From positions 1 through 13,291 of the forward strand of contig JANNKX010000110.1 of assembly GCA_031396505.1 (NCBI GenBank): 13,291 bases of DNA. Direction: 5' to 3'. A program made the position numbers and the translations under genes. Below, in pieces: positions 1-7,335 of this stretch; position 1 is the stretch's first letter; every line of letters begins with the position of its first letter. The DNA comes from JAAFHS01 sp031396505 (GTDB taxonomy: Bacteria; Pseudomonadota; Alphaproteobacteria; Rhodobacterales; Rhodobacteraceae). The notes beneath the pieces are model-generated. The model was not told the origin of the DNA. It worked only from the letters and a program-made list of their open reading frames with translations, and ran no database searches.

Positions 1-32
1 GAACACCCCACCGAAGCGGAGATTGACCCCAG

Positions 33-740
33 ATGCGTATTTTACTTGTAGAAGATGATCCGACCACCTCGCGCAGCATTGAATTGATGCTGACCCATGC
101 TAATTTGAATGTCTATTGTACCGATCTTGGCGAAGACGGCGTCGATCTGGCAAAGCTGTATGATTACGACCTTATCCTGCTGGATCTGAACCTGCCGGAT
201 ATGAGCGGGCATGAGGTTTTGCGCCAGCTGCGTTTGGCCAAGGTTGAAACGCCGATCCTAATTCTGTCTGGGTCAGATGATACCGACAACAAGCTGAAGG
301 GTTTCGGCTTTGGTGCGGATGATTACATGACCAAACCCTTCCACCGCGAAGAACTGGTGGCGCGTATCCATGCGATCATCCGGCGATCAAAGGGGCACAG
401 CCAATCGGTGATCAGCACGGGGTCGGTCAACGTGAACCTTGATGCCAAGACTGTCGATGTGGCTGGCAAGACCGTGCATCTGACGGGCAAGGAATATCAG
501 ATGCTGGAACTGCTGTCGTTGCGCAAGGGCACGACGCTGACGAAAGAGATGTTCCTGAACCATCTTTATGGCGGCATGGACGAGCCTGAATTGAAGATCA
601 TCGACGTTTTCATCTGCAAGTTGCGCAAGAAACTGGCCGAGGCGACGATGGGTGCCAACTATATCGAAACGGTCTGGGGGCGCGGCTATGTGCTGCGTGA
701 CCCGGTCGCGACCGAAGGCCGCCGTCTGGCCAGCGCGTGA
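33..740 (+). CDS. ctrA: Cell-cycle response regulator CtrA (OmpR-type)
   Basis: This 235-residue protein is a two-component response regulator and DNA-binding transcription factor. The receiver domain spans about residues 1-115. It has acidic residues E7, D8 and D9, a phospho-acceptor Asp51 in the LLDLNLPDMSG motif, and the conserved Lys101 of the TKPF motif. A winged-helix OmpR/PhoB-type DNA-binding domain follows (about 125-225), ending in the typical WGRGYVLRDP segment. Length and sequence match CtrA, the alphaproteobacterial master regulator that is phosphorylated through the CckA-ChpT relay. In Rhodobacterales, CtrA controls motility and gene-transfer-agent genes rather than being essential (family knowledge). 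The start is supported by GGAG 11 nt upstream. The C-terminus ends in small residues (LASA), which resembles the degradable tail of Caulobacter CtrA; this is inference. A strong hairpin follows the gene. Confidence 0.95.
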   Translation: MRILLVEDDPTTSRSIELMLTHANLNVYCTDLGEDGVDLAKLYDYDLILLDLNLPDMSGHEVLRQLRLAKVETPILILSGSDDTDNKLKGFGFGADDYMTKPFHREELVARIHAIIRRSKGHSQSVISTGSVNVNLDAKTVDVAGKTVHLTGKEYQMLELLSLRKGTTLTKEMFLNHLYGGMDEPELKIIDVFICKLRKKLAEATMGANYIETVWGRGYVLRDPVATEGRRLASA

Positions 741-751
741 CCCTAGACCTT

Positions 752-792
752 CCTGCTGTCGCCGCCTAAAACAACAGTCGGGCGACAGCAGG
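752..792 (+). terminator. 12-bp perfect inverted repeat between ctrA and ligA
   Basis: Arms CCTGCTGTCGCC (752-763) and GGCGACAGCAGG (781-792) are perfectly complementary, with a 17-nt loop. The hairpin lies 12 nt after the ctrA stop, so it may end ctrA transcription or protect the ctrA mRNA 3' end. There is no T-run after it, so it is not a classical intrinsic terminator. The 3' arm runs into AGGGGG (790-795), the only Shine-Dalgarno-like sequence of ligA. The structure could therefore also limit ligA translation in a read-through transcript. Confidence 0.6.
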
Positions 793-800
793 GGGCGGTC

Positions 801-2912
801 ATGGAGAAACCTGTCGGTGATCTGACGGCAGATGAGGCAGGCGCTGAACTCGCCCGTCTGGCTGCGGCTATCGCACAGGCAAATGACGCCTATCACACGC
901 TGGACGCACCAGACCTTTCAGATGCCGACTACGACGCGCTAAAGCGGCGCAATGCGGCGATCGAGGCGCACTTTCCGGCCCTGAAACGTGCCGACAGCCC
1001 GTCGGATATGGTGGGTGCTGCGGTCGCGGATGGTTTTGGCAAGGTGACCCATGCCGTGCCCATGCTCAGCCTCGAAAACGCCTTTGATGACCCGGATGTC
1101 ACCGATTTTGATGACCGGGTACGCAAGTTTCTGGGGGTGAGCACACCGATCACCTATACTGCTGAACCCAAGATTGACGGGCTGTCGTTGTCACTGCGCT
1201 ATGAGGCGGGCCGCCTTGTGCAGGCCGCCACGCGCGGCGATGGCGAGGTTGGCGAAAATGTCACCGAAAATGCCCGCACGATTGCCGATATCCCGGTCAC
1301 ATTGCCCGGTGCCCCCGATCTGCTGGAGGTCCGTGGCGAGGTTTACATGTCCCATACCGATTTTGCTGCATTGAATGCGCGCCAACAGGCGGCAGGCGAC
1401 AAGACCTTTGCCAACCCGCGCAATGCCGCGGCAGGCAGCCTGCGCCAGCTCGACGCCCGAATTACCGCGCAGCGCCCGTTGCGGTTTTTCGCGTACAGCT
1501 GGGGTGCAGTGTCAGAACCGCTTGCGAGCACGCAAAGCAATGCAATCAATCACCTGAAATCAATTGGCTTTCAGACAAATCCGCTGACCGTCATCTGTGA
1601 CAGCACCGCCGCCATGCTCGTCCATTACCGCCTGATCGAATCCCAACGTGCCACCCTTGGCTATGATATCGATGGCGTCGTCTACAAGGTCGATGACCTT
1701 GCCTTGCAGTCCCGTCTCGGCTTTCGTTCCACCACCCCCCGCTGGGCGATTGCACATAAATTTCCTGCCGAACTGGCCTGGACCCGGCTTCTGGGGATCG
1801 ACATTCAGGTTGGCCGCACGGGGGCCTTGTCGCCCGTCGCCCGCCTGCAGCCCGTCACCGTGGGTGGCGTCGTCGTGTCAAACGCGACCCTGCACAACGA
1901 AGACTACATCAAGGGTCGCGACTCCAAGGGCCAGCCGATTCGTGATGGAAAAGACATTCGCATTGGCGACTGGGTGCAGGTTTATCGCGCGGGCGATGTG
2001 ATCCCGAAAATCGCCGACTTGGACCTGACCCAACGCCCCGAAAACGCCGCGCCTTACCAATTTCCCGACATCTGCCCCGAATGCCAAAGCCCCGCCATCC
2101 GCGAAGACGGCGACGCGGTGCGCCGCTGCACCGGCGGCCTGATCTGCCCCGCACAGGCCATTGAACGGCTCAGACACTTCGTATCACGTAATGCCTTTGA
2201 TATCGAAGGTTTGGGTGCCAAGCAGGTCGAGATGTTCTTTCATGACGGAATCCTCCCTGTCAAAACCCCCGCAGATATCTTTACCCTTGCCTCAAGAGAC
2301 GCCGCCAACCCACTGCAAAAACTGAAAAACCGCGATGGGTTTGGCGATCGTTCCGCCGCCAATCTGTTTGCTGCAATCGACGCGAAACGCACCGTCCCGC
2401 TGGACCGGCTGATCTTTGCCCTTGGTATCCGCCACGTCGGCGAAAACTCTGCCGCTCTCCTCTCCCGTCACTATAACACCTGGGAAAATTTCGAAACGGC
2501 AATCACCCAAGCCACGATTGGTAAAGGCCCGGAATGGGCCGATCTCACCGCCATTGACGGCGTGGGTGACACGCTTGCCAGCAGCCTTGTTGCCACCTTT
2601 CAGAACGCCGCCGAACGCAGGGCCATCGACGATCTGGTCAAACACCTGAACGTGCTGCCCGTCACCATGCGGGCGCACGTGAACAGCCCCGTTGCCGGCA
2701 AAACCGTGGTCTTCACCGGCACCTTGGAAAAAATGACGCGGGCCGAGGCCAAAGCGCGTGCCGAAGCCCTTGGCGCAAAGGTCGCAGGCTCGGTCAGCGC
2801 AAAGACCGATATCCTGATCGCAGGCCCCGGCGCGGGATCAAAGGCCAAGGACGCGGCCCGCCTTGGCGTGCTGACGATTGATGAAGACGCCTGGCTTGCG
2901 ATGATCGCATGA
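801..2912 (+). CDS. ligA: NAD(+)-dependent DNA ligase LigA
   Basis: This 703-residue cytoplasmic enzyme seals nicks in duplex DNA during replication and repair, using NAD+ as the adenylate donor. Domains are in the standard order. The N-terminal Ia domain contains YHTLDAPDLSDADYD (residues 31-45). The adenylation domain has the KxDG motif with nucleophile Lys124, then ATRGDGEVGENVT and LEVRGEVYM. An OB fold follows, and then a four-cysteine zinc finger (C425, C428, C443, C449). Next come the helix-hairpin-helix repeats (about 455-600) and a C-terminal BRCT domain (about 625-703, starting near AGKTVVFTGTL). Length is normal for the family. The ATG start has a G-rich ribosome-binding site (790-795) that overlaps the upstream hairpin. 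The stop overlaps the recG start as ATGA (2909-2912), indicating translational coupling. Confidence 0.97.
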   Translation: MEKPVGDLTADEAGAELARLAAAIAQANDAYHTLDAPDLSDADYDALKRRNAAIEAHFPALKRADSPSDMVGAAVADGFGKVTHAVPMLSLENAFDDPDVTDFDDRVRKFLGVSTPITYTAEPKIDGLSLSLRYEAGRLVQAATRGDGEVGENVTENARTIADIPVTLPGAPDLLEVRGEVYMSHTDFAALNARQQAAGDKTFANPRNAAAGSLRQLDARITAQRPLRFFAYSWGAVSEPLASTQSNAINHLKSIGFQTNPLTVICDSTAAMLVHYRLIESQRATLGYDIDGVVYKVDDLALQSRLGFRSTTPRWAIAHKFPAELAWTRLLGIDIQVGRTGALSPVARLQPVTVGGVVVSNATLHNEDYIKGRDSKGQPIRDGKDIRIGDWVQVYRAGDVIPKIADLDLTQRPENAAPYQFPDICPECQSPAIREDGDAVRRCTGGLICPAQAIERLRHFVSRNAFDIEGLGAKQVEMFFHDGILPVKTPADIFTLASRDAANPLQKLKNRDGFGDRSAANLFAAIDAKRTVPLDRLIFALGIRHVGENSAALLSRHYNTWENFETAITQATIGKGPEWADLTAIDGVGDTLASSLVATFQNAAERRAIDDLVKHLNVLPVTMRAHVNSPVAGKTVVFTGTLEKMTRAEAKARAEALGAKVAGSVSAKTDILIAGPGAGSKAKDAARLGVLTIDEDAWLAMIA

Positions 2913-4996
2913 GCCGCCCGGAAATCCTGTTCCCCTTGTTTGCCGATCTGGAAACCATCGACGGGATCGGGCCGAAATCGGCCAAGGCATTCGCCGCGCT
3001 GAACGTCGCCCGCCCCAAGGACCTTTTGTTCCTGCTGCCGCATTCCGGTATCGACCGCGCGCGCAAATTATCGGTCCGTGACATCATCCCCCCCGCCGTC
3101 GTGACGGTCGAGGTGGAGGTCGGTGCGCATTTTGCCCCCCGCACGAAGGGCCGCCCCTACCGCGTCATGGTCCGCGATGCCGCCCTTGAATTCCAACTGG
3201 TGTTCTTTCACGCCCGTGCCGATTATTTGACCAAACTGCTGCCCACTGGCCAGCGCCGCCTTGTGTCGGGCCGGGTCGAACTGTTTGATGGCATCGCACA
3301 GATGGTCCACCCTGACCACGTTCTGCGCCCCGAAGAATATGCCGAACTGCCGCAGTTTGAACCTGTTTATCCGCTGGCTGCGGGCATCACCCAAAAACTG
3401 GTGTTGAAATCGGTGGCAGTGGCCCTGACCCGCGTGCCAGACCTTGCGGAATGGATCGATGGCCCCCTGAAAGCCCGCGAAGGCTGGCCCGACTGACACG
3501 CGGCCGTCACCATGGCCCATACCCCGACCCGCAACGCCGATTTCGCCGCCACTGCCCCCGCCCGCGCGCGCCTCGCCTATGATGAGCTGTTTGCGCATCA
3601 GCTGACCCTCGCCCTTGCCCGCGCCAGCCTGCGCCGCGCCAAGGGTGTCTCCTCCCCCGGCACCGGCCTGCTGCAAAAACAGGTCCTGCAAAGCCTGCCC
3701 TATGCACCCACGGGTGCCCAGACCCGCGCCATCGCCGAAATCCAAGGCGATATGGCAAACCCGTTGCGGATGAACCGCCTGCTTCAGGGCGACGTTGGGT
3801 CCGGCAAGACGCTCGTCGCCTTCATGGCGCTGCTCACTGCTGTTGAATCAGGCGGGCAGGGCGTGATGATGGCGCCCACTGAAATTCTGGCACGCCAGCA
3901 TTATGATGGACTGGCCCCGCTCGCCGCCGCAGCGGGCGTGCGCCTCGATATCCTGACGGGGCGCGACAAGGGGGGCGATCGCGCGGCAAAAATGGCTGCC
4001 CTTGCGTCCGGCGATCTGCACATCCTTGTCGGCACCCATGCCGTGTTCCAGAAAGACGTGCATTTCCACAACCTGCGGCTGGCCATCATCGACGAACAGC
4101 ACCGCTTTGGCGTCGCCCAACGGATGGAGCTTGGCGCAAAAGGGCAGGCCGTCGATGTTCTGGTGATGACCGCAACCCCCATCCCCCGCAGCCTTGCCCT
4201 TGCCAGCTATGGCGATATGGATGTGTCGGTCCTTGATGAAAAGCCGCCTGGCCGCAAACCGATCCGTACCGCCCTTGTCACCACCGATCGCATGGATGAG
4301 GTGGTCGCCCGCCTTGCCGCAGGTGTGGCCGAGGGGCGGCAGGCCTATTGGGTCTGCCCGCTGGTCGAAGACAGTGAACTGCTCGACTACGCCTCTGCCG
4401 AGGCGCGGTTTCAACACCTGCGCGCGGCTTTGGGCGAAGGGGTCGTCGGCATGGTCCATGGGCAGATGCCGATCCCCGAAAAGGATGCCGCCATGGCCCG
4501 TTTCGTGGCGGGCGATACCAAAGTGCTGGTGGCCACGACAGTAATCGAGGTTGGGGTGAACGTGCCCAATGCCTCCATCATGGTGATCGAACGCGCCGAA
4601 ACCTTTGGCCTTGCGCAATTGCATCAGTTGCGCGGCAGGGTCGGGCGCGGAACGGCGGCCTCCACCTGCCTGCTGATGTATCAGGCCCCCTTGGGGGCTG
4701 CGGGCACCCGCCGCCTGAAAGTGCTGCGCGATACCGAAGACGGCTTTGTCATCAGCGAGGAAGATCTTGCCATGCGCGGCGCGGGCGATCTGATCGGCAC
4801 GGCGCAATCGGGCCTGCCGCGCTTTCGCGTGGCCGATCTTGAACGCCAGTCTGCCCTGATGGCTGTGGCGCAAAGCGATGCGCGCCGTCTGATGGCCGAC
4901 GATCCTGCCTTGACCGGAACGCGCGGGCGTGCCGCCCGTACACTGTTGTGGTTGCTGGATCAGGACCGCGCGATCCAGCTGATTTCCGTCGGCTGA
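2909..4996 (+). pseudogene. recG: ATP-dependent DNA helicase RecG, interrupted by an in-frame TGA
   Basis: RecG is a superfamily 2 helicase that remodels stalled replication forks and branched DNA. The frame encodes 195 residues (N-terminal and OB-fold wedge domain) up to TGA at 3494-3496. It then continues in the same frame to 4996; ignoring that stop gives 695 codons, normal for RecG. The downstream part carries the helicase motors: Walker A GDVGSGKT (Lys at full-length residue about 300), the DEQHRFG box (about 395-401), TATPIPRSLAL, and the C-terminal TTVIEVGVNVPNA and HQLRGRVGRG motifs. The context GWPD-stop is where a Trp codon (TGG) would be expected, so one G-to-A change explains it. 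ATG 3512, 15 nt after the stop, could restart translation of the helicase part (494 residues), but no Shine-Dalgarno sequence precedes it. A wedge-less helicase would probably bind forks poorly. A base-calling error is the main alternative. Confidence 0.85.
3494..3496 (+). other. Premature in-frame TGA within recG
   Basis: The codon is TGA in the context GGC TGG CCC GAC TGA CAC GCG. Sequence before and after is unmistakable RecG in one uninterrupted frame, so this is a single-codon lesion and not a frameshift. It falls between the wedge domain and the helicase core. Confidence 0.9.
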
Positions 4997-5080
4997 CCAC
5001 AGCGTTTTCTCGTTGCCGTATTGCGCAACATCACATGCGTTTCGGGCGTGACGGTCTAAAATCATGAAATGTTCACTAAT

Positions 5081-5095
5081 GTTCTTAAAAAGTTC
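5081..5095 (+). promoter_or_regulatory. Predicted LexA (SOS) box, GTTC-N7-GTTC
   Basis: GTTCTTAAAAAGTTC is an exact match to the direct-repeat LexA operator known from alphaproteobacteria such as Rhodobacter and Caulobacter. A third GTTC lies at 5071-5074, with 6 rather than 7 bases to the next copy. The box sits in a locally AT-rich stretch, 42 nt upstream of the small-protein start codon at 5138, where an operator overlapping a promoter would be expected. I could not assign clean -35 and -10 hexamers. Confidence 0.65.
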
Positions 5096-5137
5096 TTTAC
5101 AGAATGTTTCCGATATGAGAACAAAGAGGCAACACAA

Positions 5138-5272
5138 ATGGAGAATGACATGTTCAACGATATCAAGACGATCCTGCACGGGTCCCGCGCCACGCTGATC
5201 GAAGATGCGACCGGCGTCGCGGTGTTGTTCTCGTTTCTGCTGATTGGCCTGCACCTGTCCGGTGCCGCCTGA
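5138..5272 (+). CDS. Small single-pass membrane protein, predicted SOS-controlled
   Basis: This 44-residue protein has a short polar N-terminal part (MENDMFNDIKTILHGSRATL) followed by one hydrophobic segment at about residues 26-43, long enough to cross the membrane. I do not recognise a named family. The chosen ATG at 5138 has AAAGAGG (5123-5129) 8 nt upstream. The frame could be opened as far up as ATG 5069, giving 67 residues, but that start would put the LexA box inside the coding region and has no good ribosome-binding site. ATG 5150 is a further option. The gene stands alone between recG and a Rho-independent terminator, with a LexA box upstream. By analogy with SOS-induced membrane peptides such as Caulobacter SidA (a cell-division inhibitor) and E. 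coli TisB, a role in the DNA-damage response is possible. That function is inference only. Confidence 0.7.
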   Translation: MENDMFNDIKTILHGSRATLIEDATGVAVLFSFLLIGLHLSGAA

Positions 5273-5374
5273 CCCTATTGCCTGCGATCTGTTGAACCAA
5301 GGGTGCGGCATCTGTCCCCAAGTTGATGCCACGCGGGTTGCCCGACCTGCTCACCTCTCCAGATACGCCACTTG

Positions 5375-5410
5375 CCGCCGCCATCCACCCGGATGTGCGG
5401 CGGTTTTTTT
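5375..5410 (+). terminator. Rho-independent terminator
   Basis: The stem is CCGCCGCCATCC (5375-5386) and GGATGTGCGGCGG (5391-5403), with one bulged T and a 4-nt loop. Seven Ts follow directly (5404-5410). It ends rightward transcription of the small-protein unit, about 100 nt after its stop. The leftward Fe-S scaffold gene ends at 5409 inside the T-run, so the element cannot work as a classical terminator for it: no T-run follows in that direction. Confidence 0.9.
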
Positions 5411-5849
5411 ATGCTGATTCTGTCGTGGCAACCGCGTCGACCGCCGCCTCCAGCGCCAGCATGATGCTCGCATGCCTGTTCTTGTAATCGCGCGCAGGCA
5501 ACAGCACTTCAAATCCGTCGAACGGTGCCGCGGGCACCGGCCCACCATCTTTCAGCATGGCCCGCAACCCGTCACGCGCCGCCTCCAACTCCACCCGGTT
5601 CCGCCCGATGACCGCATGGCCCAGCACCGCCGCCGCCGCCTGACCCAAGGCACAGGCCTTCACGTCCTGCGCAAAGCCCGCGATGCGGCCATGGTCCATC
5701 ACCACATCCACCGTCACCGTCGATCCGCACAACGGCGAACGACGCCGCGCCGTGCCATCCGCCACAGGCAGCCGCCCGACATGCGGAATATCTGCCGCAA
5801 GCGCCAGAATGCGCCCCGAATATAGCTGAATCAGATCGGTATCGGCCAT
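5409..5849 (-). CDS. IscU/NifU-like iron-sulfur cluster scaffold protein, divergent
   Basis: This 146-residue cytoplasmic protein resembles the NifU N-terminal/IscU family, which assembles Fe-S clusters before transfer to apo-proteins. Two conserved cysteines are visible: Cys41 in SPLCGS and Cys66 in VKACALGQA, matching the first two IscU cysteines. At the position of the third Cys the motif reads RHASIMLALEAA, so it is Ser128, and the Asp of the usual CGD motif is Ser43. The protein may therefore handle clusters or iron differently from IscU or SufU. Similar proteins annotated as Fe-S assembly scaffold occur in Rhodobacterales (recollection). The ATG at 5849 is preferred because AAAGGTGAGG lies just upstream; an in-frame GTG at 5861 overlaps that site. 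It is divergent from hisI with 59 bp between the starts. Confidence 0.8.
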   Translation of the reverse strand: MADTDLIQLYSGRILALAADIPHVGRLPVADGTARRRSPLCGSTVTVDVVMDHGRIAGFAQDVKACALGQAAAAVLGHAVIGRNRVELEAARDGLRAMLKDGGPVPAAPFDGFEVLLPARDYKNRHASIMLALEAAVDAVATTESA

Positions 5850-5908
5850 GACAATCCTCACCTTTGCGCATACATAGTCCGCGCAATACGCCTTGCAAAG
5901 GATATGCC

Positions 5909-6265
5909 ATGGCTTTCGATCCCGCCACCCTGACCTTTGATGCCAATGGCCTGATCCCGGTCATCGCACAGGATGCCACCAGCCGCGACGTGCTGATGTT
6001 CGCCTGGATGAACGCCGATGCCGTGGCGCAGACCCTTGCCACGGGGCGCGTCACCTACTGGTCGCGGTCCCGCGCTGCATTCTGGATCAAGGGTGAGACG
6101 TCGGGCCACACCCAGAAACTGGTCGCGATGCACATCGACTGCGACCGCGACTGCCTGCTGGTGCTGGTCCATCAGACCGGGCCTGCCTGTCACACCAACC
6201 GTCCGTCATGTTTCTACACCGCGATCCGTGATGGCGGCGAAGTGGTTCTGACCCACCCGCTATAG
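5909..6265 (+). CDS. hisI: Phosphoribosyl-AMP cyclohydrolase HisI
   Basis: This 118-residue cytoplasmic enzyme opens the adenine ring of phosphoribosyl-AMP, an early step of histidine biosynthesis. Diagnostic features are the substrate segment VLMFAWMNADA, the SRSRAAFWIKGETSGHTQ block, the metal-binding HIDCDRDCLL (DxDxD-like) motif, and the Cys-rich GPACHTNRPSCF tail segment that supplies zinc ligands. It is the stand-alone cyclohydrolase with no fused HisE domain. The start MAFDP is preceded by AAAGGA (5897-5902) at 6-nt spacing, so an upstream in-frame ATG at 5864 is unlikely. Other his genes are not in the window. The stop overlaps the convergent nucleoside hydrolase by 6 nt. Confidence 0.95.
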   Translation: MAFDPATLTFDANGLIPVIAQDATSRDVLMFAWMNADAVAQTLATGRVTYWSRSRAAFWIKGETSGHTQKLVAMHIDCDRDCLLVLVHQTGPACHTNRPSCFYTAIRDGGEVVLTHPL

Positions 6266-7198
6266 CCGTGCAATCCGCGTCGTCAGCAGCGCAAAGAACC
6301 CGTCCGCATCAATGCTGCCCATGAACGTCGCATTTTTCGGCCGCTGTGTGACGCCCCACCAATCGGTAACCGTCATGCCCAATGTCAGCTCCGACTGCGT
6401 CTCGATCGCCACATTCACATACCGTCCGGCAAACAGATCGGGCTGGATCAGATAGGCAATCACGCAAGGGTCATGCAGCGGTGCGCCGGCGCTGCCGTAC
6501 TTCGCCACATCAAAGCGTTCAAAGAAATCAGTCCATTCCGCGACCATGCGCCCCACCTCCGTGCCCATCGCGCGAAATGCATCGACACGCGCCTTGGATG
6601 TCAGCGCCTGATGCGTCACATCCAGCGGCATCACCACCAGCGGAACGCCAGATTTGAACACAATATCAGCAGCTTCCGGATCGACATAAATGTTGAATTC
6701 CGCCGCAGGCGTGATGTTGCCGACCTCAAAGTAGGCCCCGCCCATCAGCACAATTTCCTGTACGCGCGTCACGATATCGGGGGCCTTCTGAAATGCAACC
6801 GCGATGTTCGTCAGCGGCCCCAACGGGCACAGCGTGACCGTGCCCCCAGGTTCGCGGCGCAGCGTTTCAATGATGAAATCAACGGCATGCCAGTCCTGTA
6901 ACGGCATGGTCGGATCGGCCATCTGTGGTCCGTCAAGGCCGGTCTTGCCATGCACATGTTCTGCCGTCACCAGCTTGCGCCGGATCGGGGCATCGCATCC
7001 GGCAAAGACGGGAACATCAACACGGCCTGCCAACTCACAGATAATACGCGCATTTTTCTGTGTCAAAGGCAGGGGCACATTGCCTGCGACCGCCGTGATA
7101 CCCAGCACATGCAGGTCTTCCGGGCTGGCCAGCGCCAGCAGAATGGCCACCGCGTCGTCCTGTCCAGGGTCGGTGTCGATAATGATCTTGCGTGCCAT
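6260..7198 (-). CDS. Nucleoside hydrolase (inosine-uridine preferring family)
   Basis: This 312-residue cytoplasmic enzyme is predicted to hydrolyse ribonucleosides to ribose and the free base for nucleoside salvage. The signature DTDPGQDDA (residues 8-16) supplies the Asp ligands of the catalytic Ca2+ (D10, D14 and D15 by family analogy). EFNIYVDPEAA (167-177) contributes ribose-binding residues, and His242-Asp243 in APLHDPCV matches the catalytic His and the last Ca2+ ligand. The presence of this His suggests a group I (pyrimidine or RihA/RihB-like) enzyme, but substrate cannot be assigned from sequence alone. No signal peptide is seen. The ribosome-binding site is weak (GGGGAAC). Its promoter region is shared divergently with the Asp-box protein gene. 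Confidence 0.92.
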   Translation of the reverse strand: MARKIIIDTDPGQDDAVAILLALASPEDLHVLGITAVAGNVPLPLTQKNARIICELAGRVDVPVFAGCDAPIRRKLVTAEHVHGKTGLDGPQMADPTMPLQDWHAVDFIIETLRREPGGTVTLCPLGPLTNIAVAFQKAPDIVTRVQEIVLMGGAYFEVGNITPAAEFNIYVDPEAADIVFKSGVPLVVMPLDVTHQALTSKARVDAFRAMGTEVGRMVAEWTDFFERFDVAKYGSAGAPLHDPCVIAYLIQPDLFAGRYVNVAIETQSELTLGMTVTDWWGVTQRPKNATFMGSIDADGFFALLTTRIARL

Positions 7199-7216
7199 GC
7201 CGTGTTCCCCATGTTC

Positions 7217-7256
7217 CAGATGCAGGAAAGACCATCTGCATAGGCTTGTCCAGATG
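7217..7256. repeat. Three CAGATG/CATCTG hexamers in a divergent promoter region
   Basis: The 137-bp gap between the nucleoside hydrolase start (7198) and the Asp-box gene start (7336) contains CAGATG at 7217-7222, its inverse CATCTG at 7233-7238, and CAGATG again at 7251-7256. Spacing is 16 and 18 bp, about one and a half helical turns or slightly more. The first two form an inverted repeat that could be an operator for the leftward gene. The hexamer is short, so chance is possible. Confidence 0.3.
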
Positions 7257-7335
7257 ACGCGGATTTTCGGTTTGGGCCTGCGGCTTTGGGGTGTAACATC
7301 GTCGCCAAAGACGGCCGCGCAAGGAGGGATGCGTG

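Noticed and set aside
3494..3530. TGA in recG as a selenocysteine codon
   Set aside because: RecG is not a known selenoprotein, the expected residue is Trp, and I see no convincing SECIS-like hairpin directly after the TGA.
5071..5084. GTTC-N6-GTTC as a second LexA box
   Set aside because: The spacing is 6 rather than 7, so the half-sites would be off phase for LexA.
5069..5137. N-terminal extension of the small membrane protein from ATG 5069
   Set aside because: It would place the LexA box in coding sequence, has no good ribosome-binding site, and adds residues of AT-rich composition typical of a control region.
5307..5330. GGCATC/GATGCC inverted repeat downstream of the small membrane protein
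   Set aside because: It has 6-bp arms with a 12-nt loop and no T-run; the strong terminator at 5375-5410 explains the end of the unit.
3848..5332. Long minus-strand open frame opposite recG
   Set aside because: It mirrors recG codon structure, shows no recognisable motifs, and is an artefact of high-GC coding on the other strand.
5864..5908. Upstream start for hisI at ATG 5864
   Set aside because: It lacks a ribosome-binding site, while AAAGGA is well placed for ATG 5909, which gives the normal family N-terminus.
7204..7216. GTTC-N5-GTTC upstream of the nucleoside hydrolase
   Set aside because: Spacing of 5 does not fit the LexA box, and the gene has no SOS link.
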